A stretch of 64,000 nucleotides of DNA from assembly GCA_900546115.1 (NCBI GenBank), contig URBQ01000002.1:29574-93573 (forward strand), read 5' to 3'. Position numbers and translations under genes: made by a program. Positions 32,768 to 41,393 of this stretch are shown piece after piece (within the stretch, counting starts at the first letter, position 1; every line of letters starts with the position of its first letter). The notes beneath the pieces are model-generated. The model was given only the letters and a program-made list of their open reading frames with translations, was not told the DNA's origin and did not search any database. This DNA is from an uncultured Collinsella sp. GTDB lineage: Bacteria; Actinomycetota; Coriobacteriia; Coriobacteriales; Coriobacteriaceae.

Positions 32768-35069
32768 GCAGACCAGCTCCCCTCAGAGCATCGGTAAGTG
32801 CAGCGCGTGTGTCGTTGGCCATGGGGCACAGCGGCATGCGGTAGTTTGCCTCGATCATACCCATCTGAGCGAGCGCTTCTTTAACGGGGATGGGATTGAC
32901 CTCGCTAAAGAGGGCGTTGATGAGCGGCTGACCGGCAATCTGGATATCGCGGGCGCGCTCCACGTCGCCGTCCAGATAGGCACGGCACATGTCATGCACG
33001 AGCTGCGGCTGAACATCGGCCCACACGCTGATGGTGCCCGAGGCGCCCAGGCTCATGAGCGGCACGGTGAGTGCGTCCTCGCCCGAGTACATGCGGAAGT
33101 CGTCGGACAGCAGGTGTGCGATCTTGGCGGCATAGGCGACGTTGCCCGAGGCTTCCTTAATACCCATGATATTGGGGTGCGCGGCCAGGCGCTCCACATT
33201 GCGCTCGCTGATGCCGCAGCCGCAGCGGCCGGGGATGTTGTAGAGGATGCAAGGGATGTCCACGGCATCGGCGACGGTCTTAAAGTGCTGGTAGATGCCC
33301 TCTTCATTGGACTTGTTGTAGTAGGGGGTAATGAGCAGCAGACCGTCGGCGCCCAGGCCTTGGTAAGTGAGCGACTTGGTGAGCATGGTTTGCGTGGAGT
33401 TGGAGCCCGAGCCGGCGATGACGGGGACGCGTCCTGCAACATGCTTGACCACGGCGGCGACAACGGAGTTGTCCTCGTCATCGGTCATTGTGGCGCTCTC
33501 GCCGGTGGTGCCCAGGGTAAGGATGGCGTCGGTGCCGTTTTGCAGGTGGAAATCGATAAGGCGCTCGAGTGCGTCAAAGTCGACGCTGCCGTCCTTTTTA
33601 AACGGCGTAACAAGGGCGACGATTGAGCCCTCGAGGTTGCGGATATCCATGTTCTTCTCCTTCGCTTCCGCGATCTGGATGCGCTTATTCCATTGGGCGG
33701 CGACGGCCAAGCGCTCGTCCTGAGCGCGATGGCGAGCACTTTCGGCGCGCGACTTGGCCAGCAGCTCTCGGCCGCACGGCAGCACATCGAGTGTGGCAAA
33801 ATAATCGCCCGGGCGCTCGGCGCGGCGGATGAGGTCGGCCGAGCCGTCGGGGCGCAGCAGCACCTCGGCGGAGCGCAGGCGTCCGTTGTAGTTGTAGCCC
33901 ATGGAGTAGCCATGCGCGCCGGTATCGTGGATCACGAGTACATCACCCATGTCGATCTGCGGTAGCTCGCGGTCGATGGCGAACTTGTCATTGTTCTCGC
34001 ACAGATTGCCCGTAATGTCGTACGTGTTTGTGACAGGCGCCGCGGTCTTGTCGGAGCCACCCGGCTGGCCCATCACTGTAATGTGGTGGTAGGCGCCATA
34101 CATGGCAGGGCGGATCAGATCGACGGCGCTTGCGTCGACACCGATATAGTCCTTGTAGATCTGCTTTTCGTGGATGGCCTTGGTGACCAGGCAGCCGTAG
34201 GGGCCCATCATAAAGCGGCCCATCTCGGTGCAGATGGCCACATCGCCCATGTCGGCGGGAACCAGGATCTCGTCGTATGCCGCGTGCACTCCCTCGCCGA
34301 TGGCGTGAATGTCGTTGGCCTGCTGCTCTGGCAGGTAGGGGATGCCGACGCCGCCGGATAGATTGATGAAGGCGACGTGTGCGCCGGTCTCGCGCTCCAG
34401 GCGCACGGCAAGCTCAAAGAGGATGCGCGCGAGCTTGGGGTAGTAGTCGTTGGTGACGGTGTTGCTGGCAAGGAATGCGTGGATGCCAAAGTCCTCGGCG
34501 CCCTTGGCCTTGAGCGTGCGAAAGGCCTCGAAGAGCTGCTCGGTGGTCATGCCGTACTTGGAGTCGCCCGGGTTGTCCATGATGCCGTTGGAGAGCTGGA
34601 ACAAGCCGCCCGGATTAAAGCGGCAACTGACTGTCTTGGGGATGGGCCCCGCGACACGCTCAAAGAACTCGATATGGCTGATGTCGTCAAAGTTGACGAT
34701 GGCGCCCAGCTTGTCGGCGAGTTCAAAGTCGGCCGCCGGCGTGTCGTTGGACGAGAACATGATGTCGTGTCCCGTGATACCCAGCGAGCGGGCGATCATG
34801 AGCTCGGTATAGCTCGAGCAATCGCAGCCGCAGCCGTATTCGTTGAGAATGGAGATGAGCGCCGGGTTGGGGTTGGCCTTGACGGCAAAGTATTCCTTAA
34901 AGCCCGGGTTCCATGCAAAGGCGTCGCGCACTTCTTGCATGTTGCGGCGGATGCCTGCCTCGTCGTATAGATGAAACGGCGTGGGGAATTGCTCGACGAT
35001 ATGCTCGAGCGTCTCCTTGTCCACAAACGGCTGCTTGGCCGCATATGCCTCGTTGGGGGTCAATGCCAT
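32760..35069 (-). CDS. lysA-dapA: Fused LysA-DapA: diaminopimelate decarboxylase plus dihydrodipicolinate synthase
   Basis: One open frame of 769 aa. Residues 1-473 are a fold-type III PLP decarboxylase (PLP Lys64 in YFAVKANPNP, GGVGIPYLP, CTEMGRFMMGPYG), reading like LysA, with HAFLASNT in place of the usual HIGS. From Met474 the rest is a complete 296-aa DapA: LGTTGES, LYNIPGRCG (Tyr137) and GIKEAS (Lys165). No stop lies between. An RBS (GAAGGAG) precedes Met474 at base 33650, so DapA may also be made alone. The junction is a charged linker (QDERLAVAAQWNKRIQIAEAK). The first and last steps of lysine synthesis in one polypeptide would be unusual. The upstream riboswitch would control both. 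Confidence 0.85.
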   Translation of the reverse strand: MALTPNEAYAAKQPFVDKETLEHIVEQFPTPFHLYDEAGIRRNMQEVRDAFAWNPGFKEYFAVKANPNPALISILNEYGCGCDCSSYTELMIARSLGITGHDIMFSSNDTPAADFELADKLGAIVNFDDISHIEFFERVAGPIPKTVSCRFNPGGLFQLSNGIMDNPGDSKYGMTTEQLFEAFRTLKAKGAEDFGIHAFLASNTVTNDYYPKLARILFELAVRLERETGAHVAFINLSGGVGIPYLPEQQANDIHAIGEGVHAAYDEILVPADMGDVAICTEMGRFMMGPYGCLVTKAIHEKQIYKDYIGVDASAVDLIRPAMYGAYHHITVMGQPGGSDKTAAPVTNTYDITGNLCENNDKFAIDRELPQIDMGDVLVIHDTGAHGYSMGYNYNGRLRSAEVLLRPDGSADLIRRAERPGDYFATLDVLPCGRELLAKSRAESARHRAQDERLAVAAQWNKRIQIAEAKEKNMDIRNLEGSIVALVTPFKKDGSVDFDALERLIDFHLQNGTDAILTLGTTGESATMTDDEDNSVVAAVVKHVAGRVPVIAGSGSNSTQTMLTKSLTYQGLGADGLLLITPYYNKSNEEGIYQHFKTVADAVDIPCILYNIPGRCGCGISERNVERLAAHPNIMGIKEASGNVAYAAKIAHLLSDDFRMYSGEDALTVPLMSLGASGTISVWADVQPQLVHDMCRAYLDGDVERARDIQIAGQPLINALFSEVNPIPVKEALAQMGMIEANYRMPLCPMANDTRAALTDALRGAGLLD
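33650..33665 (-). promoter_or_regulatory. Internal RBS for dapA inside the fused frame
   Basis: GAAGGAG lies 6 bases before the in-frame ATG at base 33650, the exact position where the DapA domain begins. It allows independent initiation of DapA and is probably a remnant of a former gene boundary. Confidence 0.6.
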
Positions 35070-35082
35070 GTCCCGTAAACCT

Positions 35083-35297
35083 CGCTATCCAGACGGCGCC
35101 ATCTGCGCATCGAATCCGCATAGCGTGGACCCAATGTCCGGATAGCGCTCCCGCATTGCTGCAGACAGTCCTGTGGGTGTTTCCTACAGGCCCACCAGGT
35201 TGTTCGTGCCCGAAAAACCCAGTTCGGCGGGTTTCGCCTCCCCACGGGGTCAAAGCCTGCCGGCTCGCCCGCGGTTCTTCGTGCCCGCGCCTCTATC
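35083..35297 (-). promoter_or_regulatory. Lysine riboswitch (L box)
   Basis: On the minus strand the leader has GATAGAGGCGC (35297-35287) at the 5' side, an AAGAACC segment, GGCGAAACCCGCCGAA near 35238-35222, AGGACTGTCTG (35172-35162), and GGAGCGCTATCC (35151-35140) closing P1. This is the L-box pattern. Downstream, GGATAGCG (35090-35083) is complementary to the P1 3' strand and could form the alternative pairing. It is followed by lysA at 35069. Lysine would thus reduce expression of the whole lysA-dapA-dapB-dapH operon. Exact ends and the termination or translation mode are not determined. Confidence 0.82.
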
Positions 35298-35448
35298 AAG
35301 TGGTAAAGACCCTACCACGTTGCACTTTACCAAACAAGAGTATTCGTATATAACGTTTAAAAAATGCAAGGATATGCTGGAAATAAGGGTGTGGCAATCT
35401 TGCGGCACAATAGATGGCAACCGACGCGCACCCATGAAAGGAACCTCT

Positions 35449-36636
35449 ATGACCGAGCTCCAAGAACTCCGCCGCTATCGGCGCGACTTGCACAGGATCC
35501 CGGAGCTCGACTTCGATCTTCCGCAGACGATCGCCTATATCGAGGGTGTGTTGGCGCCGCTCGCCTGCGAGGTGGCCCATCCGTGTCCCAGCTGCGTCTG
35601 CGCTTTCTTCGACGCTGGCGTTGGTGCCGCGCATGCCACGGCGATTCGCGCCGACATGGATGCGCTGCCCATTGTGGAGGCGACGGGCGCGGCTTTCGCC
35701 TCGTCTCATCCCGGCAAGATGCACGCTTGCGGGCACGATGGGCACATGGCCATGGCGCTTGTCGCAGCGACGTATGTCGACCGTGCGATTCGCGAGCGGC
35801 CGGGTGCCATTAAGCGTAACGTGCTCTTTGTGTTCCAGCCTGCCGAGGAGACGACCGGTGGTGCCAAGACAGTATGCGAGAGCGGTGTGTTCGAGCGCTA
35901 TGGTGCCGACCGTATCTTTGGCTTTCACGTGTGGCCCGACCTTCCCGCCGGCACGCTGGCGAGCTGTCCCGGTCCGCTGCTGGCGCGTTCGAGCGAGACG
36001 CATATCCATATTCACGGTGCGAGTATCCATATTGCTAAGACTTATGGTGTGCCGGTTGAGGAGTCACACGATGCCGCGTTGGCGGCAGCGAAGTTTTTGG
36101 TTACCGAGCGCGAGCTGATGGACGAACTGGGCACCGGCGAGCCCTGTATCGGCAAGTTTGGCCTGCTGCAGGCCGGTACCGTCTGCAACGCGGTGGCGGG
36201 GGAGGCCCATGTGGCCGGCAGCTTGCGTGTGTTTACGGACGGCATGTTCGACCGTGCACGCGAGGGTGTGCGCCGCGTGCTTGATGAGGCATGCACTGCA
36301 ACGGGCTGCACGTACGATCTCGACTTTGCCGAGGGCTATCCGCCGGTCGACAACGATCCCGAGTTGTTTGATCGAATCGCGCCTGCTCTGCCCGAGTTAC
36401 AGCTCGTGGACGAGCCGCTGCTGATTGCCGAGGATTTCGCGTTCTATCAACGCCATCTGCCGGGCGTATTTTTCCTGCTGGGCACGGGTATGCCAGAGGA
36501 CCAAGACAACCCGAGTGATTCGGATGGCTGCCCCGCCTATGCCACAAGCGCTCTGCATACCGATAGCATGCTCTTCGACGAGGAAATCCTACTCAAAGGC
36601 CTCGATGTCTACAAACGATTGCTTTTGCTTGACTAA
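35449..36636 (+). CDS. M20 amidohydrolase, probable N-acetyldiaminopimelate deacetylase
   Basis: 395-aa M20D-type metallo-amidohydrolase. It has the zinc-binding MHACGHDGHMAMALVA, PAEETTGGAKTVCESGVF (Glu base and ligand), HVWPDLPAG and a C-terminal LIAEDFAFYQ ligand segment. Family members remove acyl groups from amino acids. It is divergent from the lysA operon, and the window also has dapH, which makes the N-acetyl-DAP deacetylase role likely though not proven. ATG 35449 has GAAAGGAAC upstream. The shared upstream region contains the riboswitch of the opposite strand. Confidence 0.82.
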   Translation: MTELQELRRYRRDLHRIPELDFDLPQTIAYIEGVLAPLACEVAHPCPSCVCAFFDAGVGAAHATAIRADMDALPIVEATGAAFASSHPGKMHACGHDGHMAMALVAATYVDRAIRERPGAIKRNVLFVFQPAEETTGGAKTVCESGVFERYGADRIFGFHVWPDLPAGTLASCPGPLLARSSETHIHIHGASIHIAKTYGVPVEESHDAALAAAKFLVTERELMDELGTGEPCIGKFGLLQAGTVCNAVAGEAHVAGSLRVFTDGMFDRAREGVRRVLDEACTATGCTYDLDFAEGYPPVDNDPELFDRIAPALPELQLVDEPLLIAEDFAFYQRHLPGVFFLLGTGMPEDQDNPSDSDGCPAYATSALHTDSMLFDEEILLKGLDVYKRLLLLD

Positions 36637-36650
36637 GGCGTGAAGGACTA

Positions 36651-36727
36651 TTTGTTCTAGAAAATACGAACAAACGTACGATATAATAGAGATGTAAGTC
36701 TATAGAAACGTTTGACGTTACTAACGT
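36651..36727 (+). promoter_or_regulatory. higBA promoter with two inverted repeats
   Basis: TATAAT at 36682-36687 is a good -10; the -35 is not recognisable. TTTGTTC-10 bases-GAACAAA (36651-36674) and ACGTTA-C-TAACGT (36715-36727) flank it and are candidate HigA operators, the second near the translation start. Autorepression is expected for this family. Confidence 0.5.
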
Positions 36728-36738
36728 AAGGCGATACT

Positions 36739-37020
36739 ATGATTGCATCGTATAAAGATGAGGATACCGAACGCTTTGCCATGGGTGTGCGGGTCAGGAA
36801 GTTCGTGCCCTTTGAGCGTGTTGCGTTGAGGAAGATTCGCCAACTGCAGGTTTGTGCTTCGCTTGATGATCTTCGCGTTCCACCGGGCAACCGCCTGGAA
36901 GCTTTGAAGGGCGATCGTGCCGGGCAATATAGCATCCGTGTTAACGAGCGCTATCGGGTCTGTTTTGAGTGGAGACAGGAGATGGCTTGGAATGTCGAAA
37001 TCGTCGATTATCACAAGTGA
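36739..37020 (+). CDS. higB: HigB-type RelE/ParE-fold toxin
   Basis: 93-aa toxin starting MIASYKDEDTERFAMG, with LRKIRQLQVCASLDDLRVPPGNRLEALKGDRAGQYSIRVNERYRVCFEW, the standard HigB core ending in VEIVDYHK. It is a ribosome-dependent mRNA endonuclease. Its stop overlaps the antitoxin start by 29 bases. In the host-inhibition order, toxin first then antitoxin, as is usual for higBA. Confidence 0.85.
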   Translation: MIASYKDEDTERFAMGVRVRKFVPFERVALRKIRQLQVCASLDDLRVPPGNRLEALKGDRAGQYSIRVNERYRVCFEWRQEMAWNVEIVDYHK

Positions 37021-37333
37021 TGAGACTTCGGCCGATTTGCTGTCGCCGGTGACTCCTGGTGAGCTTCTCAAAGAGGAGTTTCTTGTTCCCATGGGCATTT
37101 CTCAATATCGCCTTGCGAAAGAGACCGGGATTCCTGCTCAGCGTATCGGGCAGATTGTCTTGGGAAAACGTCGCGTGACGGCCGACACCGACCTCCGTCT
37201 TTGCCGTTATTTTGGCCTGACGGATGGTTATTGGCTGCGTGCTCAGGTGGCGTTTGACCTTGAGGCCGAGAAAAGGCGGATCGAACCGGAACTCGATAAG
37301 ATCGTTCCTGTTCAGCGGGCCATCGCACTGTAG
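36992..37333 (+). CDS. higA: HigA-type XRE antitoxin
   Basis: 113-aa antitoxin with an XRE helix-turn-helix: VTPGELLKEEFLVPMGISQYRLAKETGIPAQRIGQIVLGKRRV (about residues 20-62). It neutralises HigB and represses the operon. ATG 36992 lies within the higB 3' end; the GGAG at 36978 is a loose RBS. It is preferred over upstream in-frame starts that would enlarge the overlap. Confidence 0.83.
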   Translation: MSKSSIITSDETSADLLSPVTPGELLKEEFLVPMGISQYRLAKETGIPAQRIGQIVLGKRRVTADTDLRLCRYFGLTDGYWLRAQVAFDLEAEKRRIEPELDKIVPVQRAIAL

Positions 37334-37357
37334 TGTTCAAAGATGATGGGGGCGACG

Positions 37358-37681
37358 ATGAGGCGACGCCGACAGTCTGCCGTATATAGCCCGGGTGGAT
37401 GCGGGTGTGGCTTGCTACTGCTCCCGGTTATTGCTGTGAGCATTGGCGTGATGTTTGCGCTTGCCGGGGTGGCAGCAGCGGCACTCGTGTTGCTGATTGT
37501 GGCCATTGGCGTGACGGTCTGGCTGTGCCGTTCTCGCGAGCAACGTCGTGCCGATGGTAAGACCAATGTTGGATGGACTATCTTTTTAGTCGTCGCCTAC
37601 CTATTGAGCATCAGCTATTTAGTTTTCTTTATCCTGTTGCTTGTGAGCACCTTTACCGGGGAATCCGTCACGGTGGGTTGA
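37358..37681 (+). CDS. Small membrane protein
   Basis: 107-aa unrecognised membrane protein. It starts with a basic MRRRRQ, has a Cys/Gly-rich turn (GGCGCGLLL), helix 1-2 (about residues 16-57) and another helix at about 76-98 with LLSISYLVFFILLLV. The start could also be 37343. It lies close behind higA (24 bases), but function is unrelated as far as can be seen. No pathway link is inferred. Confidence 0.6.
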   Translation: MRRRRQSAVYSPGGCGCGLLLLPVIAVSIGVMFALAGVAAAALVLLIVAIGVTVWLCRSREQRRADGKTNVGWTIFLVVAYLLSISYLVFFILLLVSTFTGESVTVG

Positions 37682-37845
37682 TGCGCTGCTAGCAGACGGT
37701 CACGCAAAGTGCGTTTGCTCGGCGTCTGGATAGCTGCATTGGCCGTTTACCGCAACCTTAGCTCTCAGCTAATGAATTCAAGTTCAATCCTTTCTACGAT
37801 GTGCTGTGTGCCGGCGCGGTAGCCGGATCGTAGGAAGGATGAATA

Positions 37846-38289
37846 ATGGCAAAAGAGGGAAAGAAGCCGATCGGCAAGATTGTCCTAGGCGTCATCGTGG
37901 TGCTGGTTATCGTCGGTGCCGTGGGCTCTATGGGTGGCAATTCAACCGATTCGTCTGCGAGCGATTCGGCAAAACCTGCCGAGGCGACACAGCAGGCTGA
38001 GGAGCAAAAAGAACCGCAAGAACCGTATACCATTGCTGACGAGGCTGAAGACACCTCCAGTCAGTTTGCCTATAAGATCACGGGCACGCTGACCAATAAC
38101 ACGGACAAGGAAAAGAGCTACATTCAGATTGAGTATGTTCTGTATGATGCCGATGGCAACCAGGTTGGAACGGCTCTTGCAAACACCAATCATCTGAAGG
38201 CGGGCGGCTCCTGGAAGTTCGAGGCGCTGGGTACGGTGTCTCCCGACCAGGTTGCTAGCTGGGAGCGTTCGGACGTAAGCGGTTTCTAG
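37846..38289 (+). CDS. FxLYD-domain exported/membrane-anchored protein
   Basis: 147-aa protein. An N-terminal membrane anchor (KIVLGVIVVLVIVGAVGS, about residues 11-29) is followed by a Ser/Ala/Glu/Gln linker and an FxLYD-like beta domain: FAYKITGTLTNNTDKEKSYIQIEYVLYDADGNQVGTA. Such domains are seen in Gram-positive surface lipoproteins. AGGAAGGA lies upstream of ATG 37846. Role unknown; possibly a cell-envelope sensor or binding module. Confidence 0.72.
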   Translation: MAKEGKKPIGKIVLGVIVVLVIVGAVGSMGGNSTDSSASDSAKPAEATQQAEEQKEPQEPYTIADEAEDTSSQFAYKITGTLTNNTDKEKSYIQIEYVLYDADGNQVGTALANTNHLKAGGSWKFEALGTVSPDQVASWERSDVSGF

Positions 38290-38321
38290 CATGTTGCATG
38301 CACTGGGGGAGGTGAAGTCGT

Positions 38322-38744
38322 ATGCCCGATAAAAAGCTGACTGAGGAGTTGCTCAATGAGCTTCTCGATGCACCGAACATCGATGGCTATATCAGGGAGC
38401 ACGACTTTGCCGCCCCGTCGCTTTCGGACTACCTGAAGCAGCTGATGCAGGAAAAGGGCTTGGAGCGCTCTCGCGTGGTTCGTATGGCCGATCTCAATGA
38501 GACCTTTGGCTATCAGATCTTTACTGGTGCGCGTCACCCGAGTCGCAATAAGGTGCTGCAGATTGCCTTTGCGATGGCGCTGACGCTCAAAGAGACCAAC
38601 CGTGCGCTGACGGCTGCCGGGGTGAGCGTCCTCAACTGCAAGGATCGCCGTGACGCGATTATCATCTTTTGCGTCGATCGCGGGTGCAGCCTCCAAAAGG
38701 TCAACGAGGAGCTGTATCGCTTTGGCGAGGAGACGGTGAGTTAG
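38322..38744 (+). CDS. Helix-turn-helix-like protein next to a Ser/Thr kinase
   Basis: 140-aa protein with an XRE-like region: SLSDYLKQLMQEKGLERSRVVRMADLNETFGYQIFTGARHPSRNKVLQIAFAMALT (about residues 32-88). GGGAGGTGA is a strong RBS. In several Firmicutes and Actinobacteria such proteins are encoded next to Ser/Thr kinases, as here. It may be a kinase partner or a regulator; the DNA target is unknown. Confidence 0.7.
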   Translation: MPDKKLTEELLNELLDAPNIDGYIREHDFAAPSLSDYLKQLMQEKGLERSRVVRMADLNETFGYQIFTGARHPSRNKVLQIAFAMALTLKETNRALTAAGVSVLNCKDRRDAIIIFCVDRGCSLQKVNEELYRFGEETVS

Positions 38745-38830
38745 CGGCTGATATCTGAGCCGGCGGAGCTGCCGAACAACGATGCAAACGAACGGGGCGC
38801 GGATGCCATGGGGTGTCTGCGCCCTGCGCT

Positions 38831-40222
38831 ATGATGGAGGCTATGGATACTCAGACCCCAACATATCCCGATGACGAGCTGACCGCAGCGCTTGCCGAGC
38901 ACCTGGCGTCGCTCGATCGCGACGACAGCTATCGCGTGGAGCGTGTACTTAAGCGCTCGTCCGTTGAAACAACTGAGCTCGTGTACTTTGAAGGAACCGG
39001 CGGTGGTTCGCTCGGCCCCTTTGTCCGTAAACGCATCGATGCTTCGGCTCAAATCGGCGGGGCATACGAGCGTCTGTTTGCCGCCCAGCGGGCGGGCGGG
39101 CGTTTTGAGCACCTGCCCAGAATCGTCGATTGCCGTCGTGTGGGCGACGAGCTTAACGTGGTTATGGAATATATCGAAGGAGAGACGCTCGGGGTGCTGG
39201 TGGACCGTCTGGGAGCCACCCCCGATTATGCACGTGAATTGTATCCTGCCCTTTGCGACGCCGTGGGCGAGCTCCACGCCGGTTTTGCAATGGCGGGGGA
39301 GACGTCGGCGCCGGTGATCCATCGCGACCTCAAGCCATCGAATATCATCGTGACAGGTGCGAGCCGTACGCTCGATGAGGGCCTGACGTTTTCATCGCTG
39401 GTGATTATCGACTTGGGGATCGCGCGCGTATGGCGCGATGGCGCCGATGCCGACACCGTCAAGTTTGGCACGCGACCCTATGCGCCGCCCGAGCAGTATG
39501 GGTTTGGGCAGACGAGTGTGCGCAGCGACGTCTACGCACTTGGCGCCCTGTTGTTCTTCTGCTTGACGGGAATCGACCCTAAACCAGGGCTCGACATGCG
39601 CGAGCAATGCGAGGCGCGTGGCATTCCCACTCCACTTGCCGATGTCATCTGCATGTCGATGGCGCTCGACCCGGCTAAGCGTTTTGCGAGTGCGGAAGCG
39701 TTGGGACGGGCTACGCGCGCGGCATACGATCTGAGTCGCCCCGTGCGGCCTCCTGCGCCTGCGCCTGTCCGTACTCCAGACTCGGAGACGGTGTTGACGC
39801 CCCAAGGGCTCCAGAACCCCGCAGGGCTTCCTAGGCCTGCCGCCTCTGTTGCATGCGGTCTGCTCTCTCGCGTTCCGGAGTCTCTGGGGCGCATTTGGAA
39901 TACGCTTGTCTGCTTCTCGCTACTTGTGTTCTTTGCCGGAAGTCACTTTGCCGTCTTTCACCCCACGGGAGCAAACCAAAGCTACCCGACGTGGCTTCTC
40001 ATAATCGAGTATTTTTTCTTTGTCGATGGCCTTATGGTGCTTATGCATTTTGCGCTGCTCGATAAGCGCCGTCTTCGTCGGCGATTCGTACTGCTCGACA
40101 GCTATCGCGGCAAGAAACTCGCGAAACTCTGGCTCAAGGCATTGGGTGTGCTGCTCCTATGCATGATCGTCATAGTCGCGGTTGCCAATGCGACCGGCGT
40201 CGTCGATACCTCCGCTACCTAA
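38831..40222 (+). CDS. Membrane Ser/Thr protein kinase (atypical Hanks type)
   Basis: 463-aa kinase. Catalytic motifs are a basic FVRKRID (candidate ATP Lys), VIHRDLKPSNIIV (HRD loop), IIDLGIARV (DLG replacing DFG) and the APPEQYGFGQTSVRSDVYALGALLFF segment. The C-terminal third holds a Pro-rich linker and membrane helices (about residues 360-460), so the kinase faces the cytoplasm. No PASTA domains. ATG 38831 was chosen; ATG 38843 has its SD (GGAGG) too close, and GTG 38813 is also possible. The adjacent HTH-like gene probably belongs to the same unit. Confidence 0.82.
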   Translation: MMEAMDTQTPTYPDDELTAALAEHLASLDRDDSYRVERVLKRSSVETTELVYFEGTGGGSLGPFVRKRIDASAQIGGAYERLFAAQRAGGRFEHLPRIVDCRRVGDELNVVMEYIEGETLGVLVDRLGATPDYARELYPALCDAVGELHAGFAMAGETSAPVIHRDLKPSNIIVTGASRTLDEGLTFSSLVIIDLGIARVWRDGADADTVKFGTRPYAPPEQYGFGQTSVRSDVYALGALLFFCLTGIDPKPGLDMREQCEARGIPTPLADVICMSMALDPAKRFASAEALGRATRAAYDLSRPVRPPAPAPVRTPDSETVLTPQGLQNPAGLPRPAASVACGLLSRVPESLGRIWNTLVCFSLLVFFAGSHFAVFHPTGANQSYPTWLLIIEYFFFVDGLMVLMHFALLDKRRLRRRFVLLDSYRGKKLAKLWLKALGVLLLCMIVIVAVANATGVVDTSAT

Positions 40223-40226
40223 AAGA

Positions 40227-40249
40227 AAAGGGCCCCATTGGGGCCCTTT
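40227..40249. terminator. Bidirectional terminator after the kinase gene
   Basis: AAAGGGCCCC-ATT-GGGGCCCTTT, a 10-bp stem between the kinase and the convergent coiled-coil gene; T run is short on both strands. Confidence 0.75.
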
Positions 40250-40259
40250 GCAGTTGCGC

Positions 40260-41393
40260 TTAGATGCGGTTCATCTGAGCGGCGACTTTGTTATACCAGT
40301 CCTGCCACGTGGGCGGGCAGTACTTTTTGGCCGCTGCCGGAGTAAGGGTGGAGCCGTAGTTGGCACCCAGATAGGCAACGTGAGCGGAGATGCCCTCGCT
40401 CCAGCTGCCAAAGCTGCGCCAACCGCCGCCACGGGCGCTCCAGCCCCAGGCGTTGTAAGAATTGGCGCAATAAGCACCCTTGGTGCTCTCGATACAGGCG
40501 ATGGCGGGGGACCAACGGGGGTCGACACCGGTATTCCAGGCGGCGACGGCAAAGTTATAGCCCTGGCCTGCCATGGGGGAGCCGGCAAGATAATTGTCGA
40601 TGCGGCTCGTCCACTCATTAATGAACGAATCGTAATCGGAACTACCGGTATTGGAGTTGTTCACCGTGGTGTCTATGGTGGTGTTGGTGTTGGTGGCCTG
40701 GCTGCTGGAATTGCCGCCGCTTACGCCCTCGCCCGAGAGCTTCTCGGCGGCAGCGGCCTTATCGGCCTCAAGCTTGGCAAGCTCGGCGGCATTTTCCTGC
40801 TCGGCTTTTGCCTGTGCCTCGCTGCGGAGCTGCTGGGCCTGCGCCAGCGCATCCTCGGCGTTTTTCTGCTCTGCCTCAAGCTGTGACTTGGCCTGCTGGA
40901 GCTCGGCCTTGTTCTGCTCGAGTTCGGTTTGCATATTATTGAGCTCTTCGATCTCGTTGACGCTCGAGCTCGTGATCTGGTTGGTGTATTTGCAGGTCGT
41001 GATGAACTCACCCAGGCTCTGCGCATTGACCAGGAAGCTCACGATGGGATTGGTGCCCTTCTGATACTTGTACAGATCGCGCATGGCGGAGCTTGCCTTG
41101 GCCTGCTGCTCGGGAAGCTTAGCCTCGATTTCCTCGATGCTTGCCTCGTTGGAGTCAATCTGCTTTTGCAGGTCATCGAGTTTGGTGCGGGCGTCGTTGT
41201 AGGCGCTCGTGGCGGCTTCGATCTTCTGCTGGGCTGCGGAAAGCTGGTCCTGCGTTGCCTGCGAGGCGGCATACGCCGCAACGGGGGAGAGCATCGGCGT
41301 GGCCGTCAGCGCAACGGCGAGCGCGGCGCTCGTGATGATACGAGCCGGCTTCGACGCAATGAGCGCTGCGGTGCGATGATTCGAATGCTGCAT
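40260..41393 (-). CDS. Secreted coiled-coil cell-wall hydrolase candidate
   Basis: 377-aa exported protein. The signal peptide (ITSAALAVALTATPMLSPVAAYAA, about residues 22-45) is followed by a PcsB-like coiled-coil (about 46-220) with the LVNAQSLGEFITTCKYTNQIT insertion seen in amidase regulators. An Asn/Thr/Ser linker precedes a C-terminal domain (AVAAWNTGVDPRWSPAIACIESTKGAYCANSYNAWGW) resembling lysozyme-like or glucosaminidase folds, with Glu in CIESTKG as a possible catalytic acid. It probably acts on peptidoglycan. ATG 41393 follows GAGGG; an upstream Met at 41408 is possible. Confidence 0.68.
   Translation of the reverse strand: MQHSNHRTAALIASKPARIITSAALAVALTATPMLSPVAAYAASQATQDQLSAAQQKIEAATSAYNDARTKLDDLQKQIDSNEASIEEIEAKLPEQQAKASSAMRDLYKYQKGTNPIVSFLVNAQSLGEFITTCKYTNQITSSSVNEIEELNNMQTELEQNKAELQQAKSQLEAEQKNAEDALAQAQQLRSEAQAKAEQENAAELAKLEADKAAAAEKLSGEGVSGGNSSSQATNTNTTIDTTVNNSNTGSSDYDSFINEWTSRIDNYLAGSPMAGQGYNFAVAAWNTGVDPRWSPAIACIESTKGAYCANSYNAWGWSARGGGWRSFGSWSEGISAHVAYLGANYGSTLTPAAAKKYCPPTWQDWYNKVAAQMNRI

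Noticed and set aside
31424..32797. Plus-strand frame of about 450 codons opposite dapB and dapH
   Set aside because: Antisense to recognised genes and Asp/Gly/Val-rich, as expected for the reverse of GC-rich coding DNA.
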